Positions 34,109 through 43,315 of a stretch of 64,000 bases of DNA are shown here, piece by piece. Where the stretch lies: contig CABSNK010000013.1 of assembly GCA_902479075.1 (NCBI GenBank), positions 11,204-75,203 of the forward strand. Reading direction: 5' to 3'. How positions within the stretch are numbered: position 1 is the first letter of the stretch; every line of letters begins with the position of its first letter. The notes under the pieces were generated by a model that did no database searches, was not told the DNA's origin, and saw nothing but the letters and a program-made list of their open reading frames with translations. A program made the position numbers and the translations under genes. The DNA is from an uncultured Collinsella sp. (GTDB lineage: Bacteria > Actinomycetota > Coriobacteriia > Coriobacteriales > Coriobacteriaceae).

Positions 34109-34834
34109 TTGGCTTTGTCTGAACGACTCACGCGTGCCCAGGAGATCCTGGGCCATGAGTTCAATAACAAGGTGCTGCTGCGCGCGGCGCTCACGCATCC
34201 CTCGGCCGTCGAGGGCCTGCCGGTCTCTGCCAGCTATGAGCGCCTTGAATTTTTGGGCGATTCCATTTTGGGCGCCGTGGTGGCCCGTTCGCTCTTTGAG
34301 TCCTATCCCGAGTTTGACGAGGGCAAGCTCACACGCCTGAAGGTGTCCCTTGTCTCGGGCGCCACGCTGTCCGAGGTGTCGCACGAGCTGGGTATCGACG
34401 ACATCATCATCTTTGGCGCCTCCGAGACCGGTACCGGCGCGCGCGGCCTGCACTCGGCGCTTGAGAACGTTTACGAGTCGCTCGTGGGCGCGTTGTATCT
34501 GGATGCCGGTTGGGATGCGGCGGCGGAGTTCATCCACCGTACGCTTAAGCCGCACCTGGCCACCGAGCGAGCCGAGCACCCCGCGAACCCCAAGTCGTTC
34601 TTGCAGGAGTGCGTGCAGGCAGACGGCCACGAGCCTCCCGCGTATAAGCTGGTCGGCTCCGAGGGCCCCGCACATGCGCCCACCTTTACCGCTGTGGTGC
34701 TCATCGACGGTATTCGCCAGGGCCGCGGCACCGGGTCCTCCAAGAAGGAGGCCGAGGGGGCCGCTGCACTCGAGGCGCTCGACCGCATGGGCTACACCAC
34801 CAACGGCGTGATTCTTAACAAGAAGCCTGTTTAA
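34109..34834 (+). CDS. rnc: Ribonuclease III
   Basis: Cleaves double-stranded RNA in rRNA maturation and mRNA turnover. The 241-residue protein has the catalytic signature ERLEFLGDSILG (about 43-54), a second acidic helix ENVYESLVGALYLDAGWD and a C-terminal dsRNA-binding domain (about 155-228, with GSSKKEAEGAAA). It starts at TTG 34109, with AAGGAGG upstream supporting this unusual codon. Confidence 0.94.
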   Translation: MALSERLTRAQEILGHEFNNKVLLRAALTHPSAVEGLPVSASYERLEFLGDSILGAVVARSLFESYPEFDEGKLTRLKVSLVSGATLSEVSHELGIDDIIIFGASETGTGARGLHSALENVYESLVGALYLDAGWDAAAEFIHRTLKPHLATERAEHPANPKSFLQECVQADGHEPPAYKLVGSEGPAHAPTFTAVVLIDGIRQGRGTGSSKKEAEGAAALEALDRMGYTTNGVILNKKPV

Positions 34835-34844
34835 GCGAGGAACC

Positions 34845-37800
34845 GTGTATCTCAAGTCCCTCACGCTCAAAGGGTTCAAGTCGTTTGCCGACCGCGCCCA
34901 TATGTCATTTGAGCCGGGCCTGACCGTCATCGTCGGTCCCAACGGCTCGGGAAAATCGAACATCTCCGACTCGATTCTGTGGGTCCTGGGCGAGCAGAGC
35001 GCCAAGCAGCTGCGCGGCCAGGCCATGGAGGATGTCATCTTCTCGGGCTCGTCGGCGCGCAAGCCGGTGGGTGTCGCCGAGGTCACTCTGGTGCTCGATA
35101 ACTCGGACCATATGCTGCCCGTCGACTTTGACGAGGTCGCCATCACCCGTCGTATGTATCGCTCGGGCGAAAGCGAGTACCTCATCAACTCGAGCCCGTG
35201 CCGCCTGATGGACATCCAGGACATCCTGCACGATTCGGGCCTGGGCAAAGATACGCATTCCATCATCAGCCAGGGTAAGCTCGACGCCATTTTGCAGAGC
35301 CGCCCCGAGGAGCGCCGCGCCCTGATCGAGGAGGCTGCCGGCATCTCCAAGCACAAGCGCCGCAAGGAGCGTGCGCTCAAAAAGATTAAATCGATGGACG
35401 AGCACCTGACCCGTGCCCGCGATATCAATAAGGAGATCGCCCGTCAGCTGCGGCCGCTGGAGCGTCAGGTCGATCGCGCGCGCAAGTACAAAGAGCTGTC
35501 CTCGCGCGCGAACGAGCTTACGCAGATGCTGGCTGTCGATGAGCTTCGTTCGCTGCAGTCGCAGTGGAACGACCTGGAGAGCCGCTCCAAGGAGGGCGCT
35601 GCCGAGCTTGAGCTTGCGCAGTACCGCTTGGGCGAAAAGGAGCGCGAGCTCGAGAAGCTCCAGGTCATGCTCGAGGAAAAGGGCCTGTTTGTGGGCGATC
35701 TGGGCGAGCAGCGCCGTCATATGCAAGACGTGGTCGGCCGCATTAACTCCGACATGCGCCTGCTCGAGGAAAAGGGCCACAACATGGTGTCGCGCCTGTC
35801 CGACATGCGCGGCCAGATCTCGAGCTCTGAGCATCAGCGCCGTCGCGTGGTCGAGGAGCTCGAGGATGCTCGTGCCCAGCTTGAGGAAGTAACCGGTGCA
35901 CACATGCAGGCCCAGGACGACGTTGACGCCGCCGGACCTGCCGCCGCCCAGCTCCACGAGCGTCGCGTTGCGCTCGACAATCAGATTTCGCAGCTCACGC
36001 GCGAGCAGCGCGATGTGCAGCGCGTGGCCGACAACGCTGCGCTCGAGCTCGCCAAGGTGAAGGACTCGCTGAGCAACGCCGAGGTCGAGGACAACATGTA
36101 CGCCTCGCGCCTGGAGCAGATCGACGAGCAGCTCGAGGAGGTCACGGCCTCGCTCGAGAGCCGTCGCGACCGCGCTGAGGAGCTCGACGGCGCGCTTGAT
36201 CAGGCCCGCCAGGCCCAGGTCGATGCGCGCGAGGCCACCGAGGTCGCCCGTGCGGCGTTGAAGGACTTGCGTAATCGTGAGAGTGAGGCGCGCAACAAAC
36301 TTTCCGAGGTTCGCTCGGAGCTTGCCAGCCAAAAGAAGATTGATGCCCGCATGGCTGACAGCTCGCCGCTGGTGAGTCGTCTGATGGGCGCGCTGGGCGA
36401 TGATGTCTCGGGTCGTCTGGGCGACGTGCTCGAGGCCCCTCGCGAGCTCGAGGGTCTGGTCGAGCAGCTGCTTGCCGGCGATATCGATGCCCTGCTGTTC
36501 GATGACGCCGCCACGCTTGAGCGCGCCGGTCGTGCGGCTCTGGATCAAAAGAAGGCCTCGGGCGAGGCGCTGCTGGCGACGCGCAGCGTGAGCGGCGGTG
36601 CTGCTGCTAAGGGCGCTGCCGGTTCGCGTCTGGTCGATCACCTGTCCGTTCGTGCCGGTTATGGCCCGATTGTCGAGGCCCTGCTCGGCGGCTATTACGT
36701 GATCGATGACTTGGCTGCCGCACTGGCGGCACCAGTCGTTGACGGTGTGACCTACGTGACGCCCGATGGCGCCCGCGTGAGCTGTGGCGGTCTGGTGCGC
36801 GTGGGGCTCGATGCCGGCGAGGCTTCGGGTGCCCTGGAGCGCAAGCGTCGTATCCGTGAGCTGGAGGGCGTGGAGCCCGATTTAGCTGCCGTGTTTGAGC
36901 ACGTGTCGGATCAGGTTGTCGAGGCCAATGCGGCCGTCGAGGAGGCGCGTGCCGCCGAGGGCGATGCCGCCGGCGAGATCGCCCGTCTTGAGGGCGAACG
37001 CCGCTCGCTGCTCTCCGAGATCGGCCGCTTGGAGCAAAGCGCCAACAATGCCGAGGTCGAGCGCGTGCGCATCTCTAAACGCCGCGATCAGGCCGCCGAG
37101 GCCGTTCGCGCTGCGCGCCCGCGCGTTGACGAGCTCACCCGTTCGCGCGACGAAGCCCGTGCGCAGGCAAGCGACCTGGGTCTCCAGATTGCCGAAGCCA
37201 ACGACGAGCTCGATCGCGTGCGCCGTGACGATTCCGAGGCAGCCGGCAAGCTCGCCGATGCCAAGGTGCGTCTGGCCCAGACGAGCGAGCGTCTGCGTTC
37301 GCTGAAGGGCCGTGTGCCCGACCTGGAGCATCGCCTGGAGGGCATCGACCGCCGTATCCGCGGAACACGCCAGGCCTCGCGCTCGCTTGAACTGCTGCGC
37401 CTGCGCGTCGACCCCATGCACGAGCGCTATTCGGCCCTGCTGGAGCGCGCGTCGGATTGGGCCGCGCGCCTGCGTGACCAGGCTTCGCTCGAGGAGGCGG
37501 ACTCGGCTTCGCTTAAGAAGACCATCGAAGACGCCAAGGCCGAGGTTGCTCGTGCCAAGGAGCGGGTTGATGCCGCCACGGCGACGCAAAACGAGTTCAA
37601 GGTCGCACGTGGCAAGCTCGAGGTGCAGGTAGAGGCGGCTATCAAGGCCATTACCGCCGATGGCACCACGGTGCTCGAGGAGGCGCTCATGCTTCCTGCG
37701 CCCACCGACCGTGACGCTGCCGAGCGTGAGCTCAACCAGCTCGTGCGCCAGATCAACAACCTGGGCCCTGTGAACCAGGTTGCCATGGAGGAGTACGAGC

Positions 37801-38381
37801 AGCTCAAGCGCCGCGCCGATTACATCGAGGAGCAGCTGGCCGATCTGGAGAGCGCGCGCAAGGCGCTCACCAAGATCACCGTGGCCATTGACCGTAAGAT
37901 GCGCAAGGCCTTCCTGGTGACCTTCGAGAAGGTCGATGCGAACTTCCGCGAGATCTTCGCCATGCTGTTCCCGGGTGGCCAGGCACATCTGGAGATGACC
38001 GACCCTGAGCATCCGGCCGAGACGGGCATCGAGGTCGTGGCGCAGCCGCGTGGCAAGCGCATCACCAAGATGATGCTCATGTCGGGCGGCGAGAAGAGCC
38101 TGACGGCGCTCGCTTTGCTCTTTGCCGTGTATCGCACGCGTACGGTGCCGTTCTATGTGCTGGACGAGGTCGAGGCGGCGCTCGATGACGCCAACCTGTC
38201 CAAGCTCATCGGCGCACTCGACGTGTTGCGTTCCGATACGCAGCTCTTGGTTATCTCGCATCAGCGCCGTACTATGGAGGACGCTGACGTCCTCTACGGC
38301 GTCTCGATGCAAGCCGACGGCGTCAGTCGCGTCGTCTCGCAAAAACTCGATCGCGAAACCGGAAAGGTCGTGAATGCATAA
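34845..38381 (+). CDS. smc: Chromosome segregation protein SMC
   Basis: A 1178-residue condensin ATPase that organises the chromosome. The N-terminal Walker A GPNGSGKSN begins at residue 31; the hinge lies near 500-660 (with SRLMGALGDDVSGRLGDVL and AGYGPIVEALLGG); coiled-coil arms flank it. The C-terminal signature MSGGEKSL is at 1079-1086 and Walker B is YVLDEVEAALDD near 1103-1115. GTG 34845 is the start (GCGAGGAACC upstream). It overlaps ftsY by one base (TAATG). No scpA or scpB is in the window. Confidence 0.96.
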   Translation: MYLKSLTLKGFKSFADRAHMSFEPGLTVIVGPNGSGKSNISDSILWVLGEQSAKQLRGQAMEDVIFSGSSARKPVGVAEVTLVLDNSDHMLPVDFDEVAITRRMYRSGESEYLINSSPCRLMDIQDILHDSGLGKDTHSIISQGKLDAILQSRPEERRALIEEAAGISKHKRRKERALKKIKSMDEHLTRARDINKEIARQLRPLERQVDRARKYKELSSRANELTQMLAVDELRSLQSQWNDLESRSKEGAAELELAQYRLGEKERELEKLQVMLEEKGLFVGDLGEQRRHMQDVVGRINSDMRLLEEKGHNMVSRLSDMRGQISSSEHQRRRVVEELEDARAQLEEVTGAHMQAQDDVDAAGPAAAQLHERRVALDNQISQLTREQRDVQRVADNAALELAKVKDSLSNAEVEDNMYASRLEQIDEQLEEVTASLESRRDRAEELDGALDQARQAQVDAREATEVARAALKDLRNRESEARNKLSEVRSELASQKKIDARMADSSPLVSRLMGALGDDVSGRLGDVLEAPRELEGLVEQLLAGDIDALLFDDAATLERAGRAALDQKKASGEALLATRSVSGGAAAKGAAGSRLVDHLSVRAGYGPIVEALLGGYYVIDDLAAALAAPVVDGVTYVTPDGARVSCGGLVRVGLDAGEASGALERKRRIRELEGVEPDLAAVFEHVSDQVVEANAAVEEARAAEGDAAGEIARLEGERRSLLSEIGRLEQSANNAEVERVRISKRRDQAAEAVRAARPRVDELTRSRDEARAQASDLGLQIAEANDELDRVRRDDSEAAGKLADAKVRLAQTSERLRSLKGRVPDLEHRLEGIDRRIRGTRQASRSLELLRLRVDPMHERYSALLERASDWAARLRDQASLEEADSASLKKTIEDAKAEVARAKERVDAATATQNEFKVARGKLEVQVEAAIKAITADGTTVLEEALMLPAPTDRDAAERELNQLVRQINNLGPVNQVAMEEYEQLKRRADYIEEQLADLESARKALTKITVAIDRKMRKAFLVTFEKVDANFREIFAMLFPGGQAHLEMTDPEHPAETGIEVVAQPRGKRITKMMLMSGGEKSLTALALLFAVYRTRTVPFYVLDEVEAALDDANLSKLIGALDVLRSDTQLLVISHQRRTMEDADVLYGVSMQADGVSRVVSQKLDRETGKVVNA

Positions 38382-39298
38382 TGGGATTCTTCGATGCTCT
38401 CTCGCGCGGACTTGAGCGCAGCCGCGAGGCCCTCAACGAGGTCTTTTACTTTGGCGGCGAGGTCGACGAGGATTTTTGGGAGGACCTAGAGGACACCCTC
38501 GTCATGGGTGACATGGGTGCCGAGGTCGCGATCCAGGTGTCCGATGACCTGCGCGATGCCGCGGCCAAGAAGAACCTTAAGACCGCCCCGCAGCTCCGTC
38601 GCGCCCTGGCCGAGCAGCTCGAGCAGCATTTTGTGCCCGTCGAGCGCGACCCGTTCTCCGACACGCCGAGTTGCGTGCTGTTTGTGGGCATTAACGGTGC
38701 CGGCAAGACCACGACGGTCGGCAAGATCGCGAGCGCCATGTCTGCCCGCGGCAAGAACGTCGTGATCGGCTCGGCCGACACCTTCCGCGCCGCCGCCATT
38801 GAGCAGCTCGATGTGTGGGGCCAGCGCGCCGGTGTCCCCGTCATCAAGCGCGATCGCGGCTCCGACCCGGCAAGCGTTTGCTACGACGTCCTCGACGAGG
38901 CCGACAAACGCGGCAGCGACCTGGTGCTTATCGACACCGCCGGTCGCCTGCACACGAGCCCCGAGCTCATGCGCGAGCTTGCCAAGGTGGTCAACGTGAC
39001 GCGTAAGCGCGCCGCCAATATGGCCGCCGGACCTATGCCTGTCTCGGTCGTGCTTGTGATCGATGCCGCCACTGGTCAGAACGGTCTGAACCAGGCGCTC
39101 GAGTTTAACGAGGCGCTGGGCCTGGACGGTATTATCATGACTAAGCTGGACGGCACGGCTAAGGGCGGTATCGCCATGGCCGTGGCCGAGAAGCTCAAGC
39201 TCCCGATCCTGCGCATCGGCGTGGGTGAGCAGGTCGATGACCTGCAGGAGTTTAACGCCAAAGATTTCTGCCGCGCCCTGGTGGGCGAGTCCAACTAA
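38381..39298 (+). CDS. ftsY: Signal recognition particle receptor FtsY
   Basis: The SRP-GTPase receptor that delivers ribosome-nascent-chain complexes to the membrane. The 305-residue protein has only the NG domain: the N helical bundle (1-95), G1 GINGAGKTT at 103-111, DTAGRLH and TKLDGTAKGG. The acidic A domain seen in E. coli is absent, as is usual in Gram-positives. The SMC-FtsY-Ffh order is conserved. Confidence 0.95.
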   Translation: MGFFDALSRGLERSREALNEVFYFGGEVDEDFWEDLEDTLVMGDMGAEVAIQVSDDLRDAAAKKNLKTAPQLRRALAEQLEQHFVPVERDPFSDTPSCVLFVGINGAGKTTTVGKIASAMSARGKNVVIGSADTFRAAAIEQLDVWGQRAGVPVIKRDRGSDPASVCYDVLDEADKRGSDLVLIDTAGRLHTSPELMRELAKVVNVTRKRAANMAAGPMPVSVVLVIDAATGQNGLNQALEFNEALGLDGIIMTKLDGTAKGGIAMAVAEKLKLPILRIGVGEQVDDLQEFNAKDFCRALVGESN

Positions 39299-39308
39299 GG
39301 AGTAACCA

Positions 39309-40784
39309 GTGTTTGATTCCCTGAGCGATCGCCTCAACGACACATTTGACCGCCTGCGCGGCAAGGGTAAGCTGACCGAGGCCGATATTACTTCGGCCAT
39401 GCGCGATATTCGCATGGCGCTGCTCGAGGCCGACGTCAACTTCAAGGTCGTTAAGGAGTTCGTCGCCAAGACCAAGGAGCGATGCATGACCGCCGAGGTC
39501 ATGGAGTCGCTGTCGCCGGCGCAAAACGTCGTCAAGATTGTGCTCGACGAGCTCACCGAGATGCTCGGCTCCACCGAGAGCAAGCTCGTCTTTAGCAACC
39601 GCATCCCCAATGTCATCATGCTCGTGGGTCTGCAGGGTTCCGGTAAGACCACGGCGGCCGTAAAGCTGGCCTACCTGCTCAAGAAGCAGGGTCGCTCGCC
39701 GCTGCTCGCCGCGTGCGACGTCTATCGTCCCGCCGCTGCCGACCAGCTGGCCACGCTCGGCGGCGAGATTGGCGTTCCGGTCTTCCGCGGTGACGGCGAG
39801 CACCCGGTCGATATCGCCAAGGGCGCCATCCAGGAGGCTGTCGACCACCTGCGCGATGTGGTCATCGTCGATACCGCCGGCCGCCTGCAGATCGACGAGC
39901 AAATGATGCAGGAGGCCGTGGACATCAAGAAAGCCGTCAAGCCCGATCAGGTGCTGATGGTCGTCGATGCCATGACCGGCCAGGATATCGTCAACGTTGT
40001 CTCGACCTTCGCCGAGCGCACCGACTTTGACGGCGTGATCATCTCCAAGCTCGATGGCGACGCCCGTGGCGGCGGCGCGCTTTCTGTACGCCAGGTGACC
40101 GGCAAGCCCATCAAGTTCGTGAGCATGGGCGAGAAGCCCGATTCGCTGGAGCCGTTTTACCCGGACCGCATGGCCAAGCGCATCTTGGGCATGGGCGATG
40201 TCGTCGGCATCATCGAGAAGGCCCAGGAGGCCGCCGATGCCGAGCAGCTCGAGGCCGCCGAGCGCATGCTGCGCGAGGGCTTTACCATGAACGATATGCT
40301 CGACCAGATGAAGGCCGTCAAGAAGATGGGCGGCATGAAGGGCATTCTGGGTATGCTTCCCGGTGGCCAGCGCGCGCTCAACCAGATGGGCGGCAACCTG
40401 GACGAGGGCATCTTCGACAAGAACGAGGCCATCATCATGTCGATGACCAAGGAGGAGCGCCTGCGTCCCTCTATCATCAACGGCCAGCGTCGCGCGCGTA
40501 TCGCCAAGGGCGCTGGCGTGACCCCCACTGAGGTCAATAGCCTTATGAAGCAGTGGGGTGAGATGAACAAGATGATGGGCCGCATGCGCACGATGGCCAA
40601 TCAGGCGCAGGCCGGCGGCAAGAAGGGCAAGAAGGGTAAGAAGGGCAAAAAGATGCGCATGCCCAATATTCCCGGTCTGGATGCCATGGGTCTGGGCGGC
40701 ATGGGCGGACTGGGAGCGGGTGGTCCTAAGTCCGATATGGACCTGCTGCGTCAGATGGAAGCGCAGATGCGCAATAAAAAATAA
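39309..40784 (+). CDS. ffh: Signal recognition particle protein Ffh
   Basis: The SRP54 homologue that binds signal sequences and 4.5S RNA. The 491-residue protein has the N domain, the G domain with GLQGSGKTT from Gly107, DTAGRLQ and SKLDGDARGG, then a Met-rich M domain (MNDMLDQMKAVKKMGGMKG). The tail after about residue 440 is a Lys/Gly then Gly/Met-rich low-complexity stretch. GTG 39309 starts the gene after AAGGAGTAACC. The partner SRP RNA was not seen in the window. Confidence 0.95.
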   Translation: MFDSLSDRLNDTFDRLRGKGKLTEADITSAMRDIRMALLEADVNFKVVKEFVAKTKERCMTAEVMESLSPAQNVVKIVLDELTEMLGSTESKLVFSNRIPNVIMLVGLQGSGKTTAAVKLAYLLKKQGRSPLLAACDVYRPAAADQLATLGGEIGVPVFRGDGEHPVDIAKGAIQEAVDHLRDVVIVDTAGRLQIDEQMMQEAVDIKKAVKPDQVLMVVDAMTGQDIVNVVSTFAERTDFDGVIISKLDGDARGGGALSVRQVTGKPIKFVSMGEKPDSLEPFYPDRMAKRILGMGDVVGIIEKAQEAADAEQLEAAERMLREGFTMNDMLDQMKAVKKMGGMKGILGMLPGGQRALNQMGGNLDEGIFDKNEAIIMSMTKEERLRPSIINGQRRARIAKGAGVTPTEVNSLMKQWGEMNKMMGRMRTMANQAQAGGKKGKKGKKGKKMRMPNIPGLDAMGLGGMGGLGAGGPKSDMDLLRQMEAQMRNKK

Positions 40785-40808
40785 CGACTGATTGAGTCGT
40801 GTGTTGCT

Positions 40809-40840
40809 AAGGCCGCCTGGATGGTACTCCAGGCGGCCTT
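40809..40840 (+). terminator. Terminator after ffh
   Basis: A perfect 13-bp GC-rich stem (AAGGCCGCCTGGA/TCCAGGCGGCCTT) with a 6-nt loop, between convergent ffh and the DUF134/NifX gene. It may serve both directions. Confidence 0.75.
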
Positions 40841-40898
40841 CGCCGTTTGTTTGCAGGTTGTTGCATGTGCGGAAGCGTTCTGACGCGCGGGTTTGCCG

Positions 40899-41663
40899 CT
40901 AGTGGCAGCAGCAGCCCTCATGTCCGTCGTGGTCGTGATGACCGTGGCAGCCGCAGGACTCGCCATGCTCATGGGTGTGCTCGTGGTCATGACAATGGCA
41001 GTCGCAGGTGGCCTCGCCGGTCTGAGCGAGCGTTCCGGCAATGAGGGCCTCGACGCAGGCATCGCAGCTGCCCTGGGCGCCCGCATAGACGGTGATGCCG
41101 GCCTGGGTGAGCGCGTTGATGGCGCCGCCGCCGATACCGCCGCAGATGAGCGCGTCGATGCCACCGTTGGCAAGCAGGCCCGCCAGGGCGCCGTGACCGG
41201 TGCCGCCGGTGCCTACGACCTGCTCGTTGAGCACCTTGCCATCCTGGATGTCGTAGATCTTGAACTGTTCGCTGCAGCCAAAGTGCATAAAGATGTTGCC
41301 GTTGTCGTACGTCGTTGCCACCCTCATGGTGCCGACCTCCTTTGCTGGCCATGCGGCCGTCGTCGTGGTGATGGGGGAGTATGCGATATTGCCGCCCTCG
41401 ATACTCAGCGCGCGCCCGTTGACCAGCGCGTTTGCCACCTTGCGATGCGCGCGGCTGCAGATGGCCGCCACGGTGGCGCGAGCGATGCCCATGTGCTGGG
41501 CGACGGTCTGCTGATTGAGGCCTTCCAGGTCGCACAGCCGCAGGACTTCGAGCTCGTCGACCGTCATCTCGATGGCGTCTCCGCTGGCAAGGCCGTCAGG
41601 GGTAAAGCCGCGATATTCGGGGATGATCCCAACGCGGCGCAATTTTTCGCGTCTTCCTGCCAT
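40899..41663 (-). CDS. DUF134 DNA-binding domain fused to NifX/NifB-like cluster-binding domain
   Basis: A 254-residue fusion. Residues 1-90 are a DUF134-type sigma-like helix-turn-helix (MTVDELEVLRLCDLEGLNQ... then QHMGIARATVAAI). From Met113 onward is a dinitrogenase iron-molybdenum-cofactor/NifX-type domain (MRVATTYDNG, FGCSEQFKIYDI, ICGGIGGGAINAL). The last ~35 residues are almost only His, Cys, Asp and Glu (for example CDCHCHDHEH), a likely metal-binding tail. The internal Met113 codon is preceded by AAAGGAGGTCGGCACC, a near-perfect Shine-Dalgarno, so a separate NifX-like protein of 142 residues is probably also made. No nif genes are near; a metal- or cluster-linked regulator is the inference. 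Confidence 0.85.
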   Translation of the reverse strand: MAGRREKLRRVGIIPEYRGFTPDGLASGDAIEMTVDELEVLRLCDLEGLNQQTVAQHMGIARATVAAICSRAHRKVANALVNGRALSIEGGNIAYSPITTTTAAWPAKEVGTMRVATTYDNGNIFMHFGCSEQFKIYDIQDGKVLNEQVVGTGGTGHGALAGLLANGGIDALICGGIGGGAINALTQAGITVYAGAQGSCDACVEALIAGTLAQTGEATCDCHCHDHEHTHEHGESCGCHGHHDHDGHEGCCCH

Positions 41664-41677
41664 ACATGCTCCTTATC

Positions 41678-41742
41678 TGACATATGTCAATAATAGAATA
41701 GCGAATATGCGGATTTGAGCAAGGAATTTCTGGCATATGTCA
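41678..41742. promoter_or_regulatory. Twin palindromic operators between DUF134/NifX gene and thyA
   Basis: TGACATATGTCA (41678-41689) is a perfect 12-bp palindrome; TGGCATATGTCA (41731-41742) is a one-mismatch copy. Centres are 53 bp apart, about five helical turns, so both face the same side of DNA. They lie immediately upstream of the DUF134/NifX gene and about 90 bp before thyA, so autoregulation is plausible. Confidence 0.65.
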
Positions 41743-41829
41743 GAAAATGAGGGCTTATGTTTGGGCTGTGGGGCTGCGTGCGCCTGGGCTACAATGAATC
41801 TCGCTTATAGGCGACTGACAGGAGGGTCA

Positions 41830-42678
41830 ATGAGCAAGGCTGATCAACAGTTTGTATCCATGTGCCGCGATATTCTGGACCATGGCACCACCACCGAGGG
41901 GCAAAAGGTCCGTCCGGTGTGGGAGGATGGCACCCCTGCCTATACCATTAAAAACTTTGGCGTTACGGCACGCTACGACCTGCGCGAGGAGTTCCCCGCG
42001 CTTACCTTGCGCCGCACGGCGCTTAAGTCTGCGATGGACGAGATCCTGTGGATCTATCAAAAGAAGTCCAATAACGTTCATGACCTCAACAGCCATATTT
42101 GGGACGAGTGGGCCGACGAGACCGGCTCCATCGGCAAGGCCTATGGGTATCAGATTGGCCAGAAGAGCCATTATGCCGAGGGCGATTTCGACCAGATGGA
42201 CCGCGTGCTGTACGACCTTAAGCATACGCCGTACAGCCGCCGCATCATGACCAACACGTACGTGTTTAGCGACCTGTCCGAAATGCACCTGTATCCGTGC
42301 GCGTACAGCGTGACCTATAACGTTACGCAGCGCCCGCATGACGATAAGCCCACGCTCAACATGATTCTCAACCAGCGCAGCCAGGACATTTTGGCCGCGA
42401 ACAACTGGAATGTGTGCCAGTACGCCATTTTGCTGATGATGGTCGCGCAGTCTGTCGACATGATTGCTGGCGAGCTGCTGCACGTGATCGCCGATGCCCA
42501 TATTTATGACCGTCATGTCGATATCGTCCGTGAGCTTATCGAGCGTCCGCAGTTTGCGGCGCCTAAGGTAACGCTTAACCCCGACGTGCATGATTTCTAC
42601 GCGTTTACGACCGATGACCTTATCGTGGAGGGCTACGAGCACGGCCCGCAGGTCAAGAACATTCCCATTGCGGTGTAG
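41830..42678 (+). CDS. thyA: Thymidylate synthase (Bacillus ThyA-like type)
   Basis: Methylates dUMP to dTMP using methylene-tetrahydrofolate. The 282-residue protein resembles the Bacillus/phage-type ThyA (SNNVHDLNSHIWDEW, GKAYGYQIGQK). The nucleophile is Cys157 in LYPCAYS; NQRSQDIL and DAHIYDRHV (dUMP-binding) are present. The usual His after the catalytic Cys is Ala here, and the Gln five residues further on is Thr. ATG 41830 is preceded by AGGAGGGTCA; an in-frame upstream extension to 41737 has no such site. folA follows 9 bases after the stop. Confidence 0.9.
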   Translation: MSKADQQFVSMCRDILDHGTTTEGQKVRPVWEDGTPAYTIKNFGVTARYDLREEFPALTLRRTALKSAMDEILWIYQKKSNNVHDLNSHIWDEWADETGSIGKAYGYQIGQKSHYAEGDFDQMDRVLYDLKHTPYSRRIMTNTYVFSDLSEMHLYPCAYSVTYNVTQRPHDDKPTLNMILNQRSQDILAANNWNVCQYAILLMMVAQSVDMIAGELLHVIADAHIYDRHVDIVRELIERPQFAAPKVTLNPDVHDFYAFTTDDLIVEGYEHGPQVKNIPIAV

Positions 42679-42687
42679 GTGGCGCTT

Positions 42688-43206
42688 ATGACGTGTAAGC
42701 TTTCTGCCATCGTCGCCGTGTGTGATGATTGGGGCATTGGTTGCGAGGGCGACATGGTGGTGTCCAACCGTGCCGACATGCGTCATTTTGTGGCGTGCAC
42801 CAAAGGTTGCCCGGTCATTATGGGACGCAAGACGCTGCTGAGTTTTCCCGGCGGGCGTCCGCTCAAGAACCGCCGCAATATTGTGCTTACCCGCGACGAG
42901 GGCTTTGCTGTCGAGGGCGTCGACGTGGTGCATAGCATCGACGAGGCGCTCGCTGCGGTTGCCGATGAGCCCGTTGCGTGGGTGATCGGCGGCGGCGATG
43001 TCTATCGGCAGTTTTTGCCGTATTGCGCCGAGTCCGAGGTCACGCACAACCATTGCACCCATGCCGTGGACACGTACTTTCCCGACTTGGACGCCGATCC
43101 CGCGTGGGAAGTTGCGCGGCGCGATGGGGTTGCCACGATTGCCGCGGGCGAGGGCGACGAAGGCCTCGATTATGAGTTCGTGACGTATCGTCGCGTTGAT
43201 GCTTAA
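42688..43206 (+). CDS. folA: Dihydrofolate reductase
   Basis: Regenerates tetrahydrofolate after thymidylate synthesis, which explains its coupling to thyA. The 172-residue protein opens with KLSAIVAVCDDWGIGCEGDMV; the acidic catalytic residue is Asp30 (NRADMRHF); the NADPH loops are IMGRKT and VIGGGDVYRQF. ATG 42688 has AGGTGG 5 bases upstream; GTG 42679, directly after the thyA stop, is the alternative. Confidence 0.92.
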   Translation: MTCKLSAIVAVCDDWGIGCEGDMVVSNRADMRHFVACTKGCPVIMGRKTLLSFPGGRPLKNRRNIVLTRDEGFAVEGVDVVHSIDEALAAVADEPVAWVIGGGDVYRQFLPYCAESEVTHNHCTHAVDTYFPDLDADPAWEVARRDGVATIAAGEGDEGLDYEFVTYRRVDA

Positions 43207-43315
43207 ATCTCCTATTTGCCCACGGTATTATCGGGTTGGAATGAGGAAGGGGCGGCGCCTGGCGTCGCCTCGTTTGATATAGATGCTGCTGTAAGAAGGG
43301 TACGGGCTTGCTGTT

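Noticed and set aside
41737..41829. N-terminal extension of thyA (possible Cys-rich leader)
   Set aside because: No ribosome-binding site upstream; AGGAGGG supports ATG 41830, which gives the family's normal N-terminus.
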